A DNA stretch of 8,097 bases, taken from Deltaproteobacteria bacterium (lineage in GTDB: Bacteria > Desulfobacterota > Binatia > Bin18). The notes beneath the pieces were generated by a model. That model did not search any database. It was not told the origin of the DNA and saw only the letters and a list, made by a program, of their open reading frames with translations. The stretch covers positions 1 to 8,097 of the forward strand of contig JACQEL010000945.1 in assembly GCA_016200595.1 (NCBI GenBank). The letters run 5' to 3'. The position numbers were made by a program, and so were the translations under genes. Within the stretch, counting starts at the first letter, position 1. Every line of letters starts with the position of its first letter. Of the stretch, positions 5,557-8,097 are shown one piece after another.

Positions 5557-7746
5557 ATGAATATACGACCTCACTTCCTACTGCTTTACGTCGTCTTCTG
5601 CCTCGTTAGTCTCGGGCCAGCTTCAGCCACTGCCCAAAACGCAGCGGTGACGATCCATGTTGATGCGAGTGTTAACCGTCATGCTATCAATCCCAACATC
5701 TACGGCGTTGCGCATGCAAGCACGGCCGAATTAAATGCGTTGAATAGCCCACTGAATCGCAATGGCGGCAACAACACAACGCGCTACAACTGGCAGCTTA
5801 ATGCCGACAACCGAGCGAACGATTGGTATTATGAAAGTATCGGAGAGAGCAGCGCTGTAGCTGGAGAACGAGGCGATACCTTCATCGCCAACTCACAGGC
5901 AGCGAACGCGGAGGCGATGTTGACCCTCCCCCTGATCGGATGGGTTGCCAAGCTCGGTCCGGGCCGCCAGAAGCTTGCGAGTTTTTCCATCGCCAAATAT
6001 GGGCCACAAACTGACAATGACTGGCAATGGTTCTCCGATGCCGGCAATGGCATTCTGACAAACGGTCAGTACGTTACCGGTAATGATCCCAACGACGCCA
6101 ATGTTCCCTCAGACTCGCTGTTTCAACAGGGTTGGGTGCAGCACCTGGTCAACCAGTGGGGCACAAGCGCGAACGGGGGCTTGCAGTACTATCTCCTCGA
6201 CAACGAACCAAGCATCTGGCACGCGACCCATCGGGACGTGCATCCGGCGGGAGCGACGATGGATGAAATCAAAGATAAAATTCTCGATTACGCCGGGAAG
6301 ATCAAAGCTGTTGATCCTTCAGCGCGAGTCGCTGGACCAGAGGAGTGGGGCTGGAGCGGATATTTGTTGAGTGGTTACGACCAGCAATATGGTGCCGCGC
6401 ACGGGTGGAGTTATTTTCCTGACCGCAGCAACCATGGGGGGTGGGATTACTTGCCGTGGCTCCTCGATCAGTTACGCCAAGACAACACCAGGTCAGGACA
6501 ACGCCTACTTGATGTCTTCACCGTCCACTACTATCCGCAGGGCGGAGAGTTCAGCGACGATGTGTCGGCGGCGATGCAACTCCGCCGTAATCGTTCGACC
6601 CGTTCCCTCTGGGATGCGAATTATGTTGATGAATCATGGATCAACGATCGAGTCCAGTTGATCCCGCGTCTCAAAAACTGGGTGAACTCATACTATCCAG
6701 CTACGCTTGTCGGCATCACTGAGTACAACTGGGGGGCAGAAACACGCATTAATGGGGCGACGGCGCAAGCCGACATCTGGGGTATCTTCGGACGCGAGGG
6801 GCTGGACATGGCCGCTCGCTGGACAACGCCCGCGTCAAATACGCCGACGTACAAAGCGATGACAATGTATCGCAACTACGATGGCAACAAGTCCACTTTT
6901 GGTGACATGAGTGTTGCGGCTACAGTGCCGAATCCAGATTCTGTCTCTGCCTTCGCTGCCGAGCGTTCAGTGGACGGAGCGCTGACCGTGGTGGTTATCA
7001 GCAAGTATCTGTCAGGAAATACCTCCACGACCGTTAACCTTGCCAACTTTGCCTTCGATGGCACCACCCAGGTCTGGCAGTTGACCGCCGCAAATAGGAT
7101 CGACCGCCTTGAAGACATAAACTTCAGTGGCAATAGTTTTAACGTGACGCTCCCTCCGCAGAGTATTACGCTCTTGGTGATTCCGGCAGCGACCGGCACT
7201 AGTGCCCCGGTAGCGGCTGCATCTGCGTCACCGACTTCTGGCGTTGTGCCTCTAGTTGTTTCCTTCGACGGCAGTGGGTCCACCGATGCGGACGGCACGA
7301 TCGTCTCGTACGCGTGGAGCTTCGGCGACGGTGCGAGCGCCTCTGGGATTACGGCGAGTCATCCCTATACCACTCCTGGAGGGTATACGGCACGGCTGAC
7401 TGTGACCGACGATCAGGGCACAAGCGCATCTGCGAAAGTTGTCATTACCGTGAACGCAAACGGACCGGACGCACCTGGCAATCTCACGGCCACGGCGACT
7501 TCCAGCCGTCAGATAGAGCTGCGGTGGAAGGACAACTCAGCGAATGACGAGGGGTTTCAGATCGAGCGCTGCACTGGTGCCGGCTGTACGAACTTTGCCC
7601 AGATCGCACTTGTCGGAAGGAAGGCGAGGAAGTACTCGAATACCGGCCTCAGCAGAAAAACCACGTATACCTATCGGGTGCGCGCTTACAACGCGTCTGG
7701 TAATTCTGTCTATTCGAACACGGCTAGTGCCCAGACGCGTAAATAA
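5557..7746 (+). CDS. Secreted GH44 endo-beta-glucanase/xyloglucanase with PKD and fibronectin-III domains
   Basis: The product has 729 residues. A signal peptide is clear: basic start, hydrophobic core at about 7-20 and an A-T-A/Q cleavage site near residue 26, with no lipobox. Residues about 30-545 form a GH44 catalytic unit: the N-terminal IYGVAH and RNGGNNTTRYNW segments, YYLLDNEPSIWHATHRDVHP with E217 as expected acid/base, DVFTVHYYPQ, and GITEYNWGAE with E389 as expected nucleophile. GH44 enzymes are retaining hydrolases of cellulose, xyloglucan and related beta-1,4-glucans. Residues about 550-633 are a PKD domain (SYAWSFGDG at 584-592), and about 638-728 a fibronectin type III domain (LRWKDNSANDEGFQIER, YTYRVRAYN). 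No cellulose-binding module, dockerin or LPXTG/PEP-CTERM sorting signal is seen. It starts 36 bp after the GT9 gene with AGAAG 7 nt before ATG, so co-transcription is possible. Its extracellular role does not obviously fit the transferases. Confidence 0.92.
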   Translation: MNIRPHFLLLYVVFCLVSLGPASATAQNAAVTIHVDASVNRHAINPNIYGVAHASTAELNALNSPLNRNGGNNTTRYNWQLNADNRANDWYYESIGESSAVAGERGDTFIANSQAANAEAMLTLPLIGWVAKLGPGRQKLASFSIAKYGPQTDNDWQWFSDAGNGILTNGQYVTGNDPNDANVPSDSLFQQGWVQHLVNQWGTSANGGLQYYLLDNEPSIWHATHRDVHPAGATMDEIKDKILDYAGKIKAVDPSARVAGPEEWGWSGYLLSGYDQQYGAAHGWSYFPDRSNHGGWDYLPWLLDQLRQDNTRSGQRLLDVFTVHYYPQGGEFSDDVSAAMQLRRNRSTRSLWDANYVDESWINDRVQLIPRLKNWVNSYYPATLVGITEYNWGAETRINGATAQADIWGIFGREGLDMAARWTTPASNTPTYKAMTMYRNYDGNKSTFGDMSVAATVPNPDSVSAFAAERSVDGALTVVVISKYLSGNTSTTVNLANFAFDGTTQVWQLTAANRIDRLEDINFSGNSFNVTLPPQSITLLVIPAATGTSAPVAAASASPTSGVVPLVVSFDGSGSTDADGTIVSYAWSFGDGASASGITASHPYTTPGGYTARLTVTDDQGTSASAKVVITVNANGPDAPGNLTATATSSRQIELRWKDNSANDEGFQIERCTGAGCTNFAQIALVGRKARKYSNTGLSRKTTYTYRVRAYNASGNSVYSNTASAQTRK

Positions 7747-7781
7747 GCATCCTTCAAGGGCGGGCTTCTCTTTCTCCCGGG

Positions 7782-7812
7782 AAAAAGGGGTCAGGTCTTG
7801 CATTGAGACATT
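7782..7812. mobile_element. Possible remnant of a RAYT/IS200-type element end
   Basis: AAAAAGGGGTCAGGTCTTGC begins at 7782 and is followed by ATTGAGACATT. From memory, AAAGGGGTCAGGTCTTGCATT is a recurrent sequence at the ends of REP-associated tyrosine transposase (IS200-like) elements in environmental bacteria. A short GTCT/AGAC stem (7796-7799 and 7805-7808) fits the palindromic nature of such ends. No transposase frame is present here. This rests on remembered similarity only. Confidence 0.35.
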
Positions 7813-7926
7813 CCATGGCAACCACAGGGTGCAAACTGCTGACGGGCGTTACGTCTGGTGAGGGGAGACAAGGCAGCGGCCTAACTTTCGCTTCTAGCGG
7901 TTTTCAGTTGCATGCTTCTTCGTTCT

Positions 7927-8097
7927 TCACTTCCGATCCAGCGCCCGGTACTGAATCGCCTCGGCTAAGTGTGCGCCACCAACCTTCTCTTCGCCGGCTA
8001 AATCGGCAATCGTGCGCGCCACTTTAAGAATACGCGTGTACGCCCGCGCGCTCAGTCCCAACCGCGCCATCGCACTCTCCAGCAGCTTTTCGCCGCT
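7927..8097 (-). CDS. comM: YifB/ComM-family Mg-chelatase-like AAA+ ATPase, C-terminal fragment
   Basis: Read on the minus strand, the window edge enters the gene and 56 residues follow to TGA (complement of 7927-7929). The visible text, including LLESAMARLGLSARAYTRIL, KVARTIADLAG and HLAEAIQYRALDR, is the Mg_chelatase_C helical region that ends YifB/ComM proteins. The start and the AAA+ ATPase core lie beyond the right edge. ComM is a hexameric helicase-like ATPase that promotes branch migration during integration of transformed DNA; in species without competence the role is unclear. The gene converges on the GH44 gene with 180 bp between the stops and is unrelated to the glycan locus. The symbol refers to the family; orthology cannot be tested on this fragment. 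Confidence 0.9.
   Translation of the reverse strand, partial: SGEKLLESAMARLGLSARAYTRILKVARTIADLAGEEKVGGAHLAEAIQYRALDRK

Noticed and set aside
7744..7786. Possible intrinsic terminator after the GH44 gene
   Set aside because: The AAGC/GCTT stem is interrupted by mismatches and wobble pairs, and no T-tract follows; TCCCGGGA is palindromic but has no loop.

Overview
The window is an 8.1 kb piece of a Gram-negative bacterial chromosome of fairly high GC. Enzymes resembling those for inner-core lipopolysaccharide (a Kdo-transferase-like protein and a GT9 heptosyltransferase-like protein) imply an outer membrane. Several palindromic repeat elements of the kind scattered through deltaproteobacterial and related environmental genomes are present. 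No rRNA, tRNA or marker gene allows a firm assignment; an environmental deltaproteobacterial-type lineage is a guess.

Layout. Positions 1-415 hold no gene, but contain two unrelated inverted-repeat elements (27-98 and about 138-312). Then come three glycosyltransferase genes on the plus strand. The first (416-2332) is a two-domain protein: a WaaA/KdtA-like (GT30-type) half fused to a domain resembling the GT42 (CstI/CstII) sialyltransferases. The second (2415-3098) is a GT2 gene broken by an in-frame TAG at the point where about 100 residues are missing. The third (3102-4172) is an intact GT2 enzyme. A 250-bp gap follows that is mostly a MITE-like element with paired GC-rich hairpins (4236-4391). 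After it come a GT9 heptosyltransferase-like gene (best start TTG 4480, end 5520) and a secreted GH44 beta-glucanase with PKD and fibronectin-III domains (5557-7746). The right end carries, convergently on the minus strand, the last 56 codons of a YifB/ComM-type AAA+ ATPase. The 180-bp gap before it holds what looks like a remnant of a RAYT/IS200-type element end.

How the genes may work together. The four transferases look like part of a locus for a surface glycan, probably lipopolysaccharide core or an attached oligosaccharide. Kdo transferases and GT42 enzymes both use CMP-activated nonulosonic or octulosonic acids, so the fused protein may be a bifunctional or re-purposed CMP-sugar transferase; this is inference. 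The GH44 enzyme acts outside the cytoplasm on plant-type glucans and probably has no biosynthetic role in the glycan. The broken GT2 gene and the repeat insertions suggest a locus under rearrangement.
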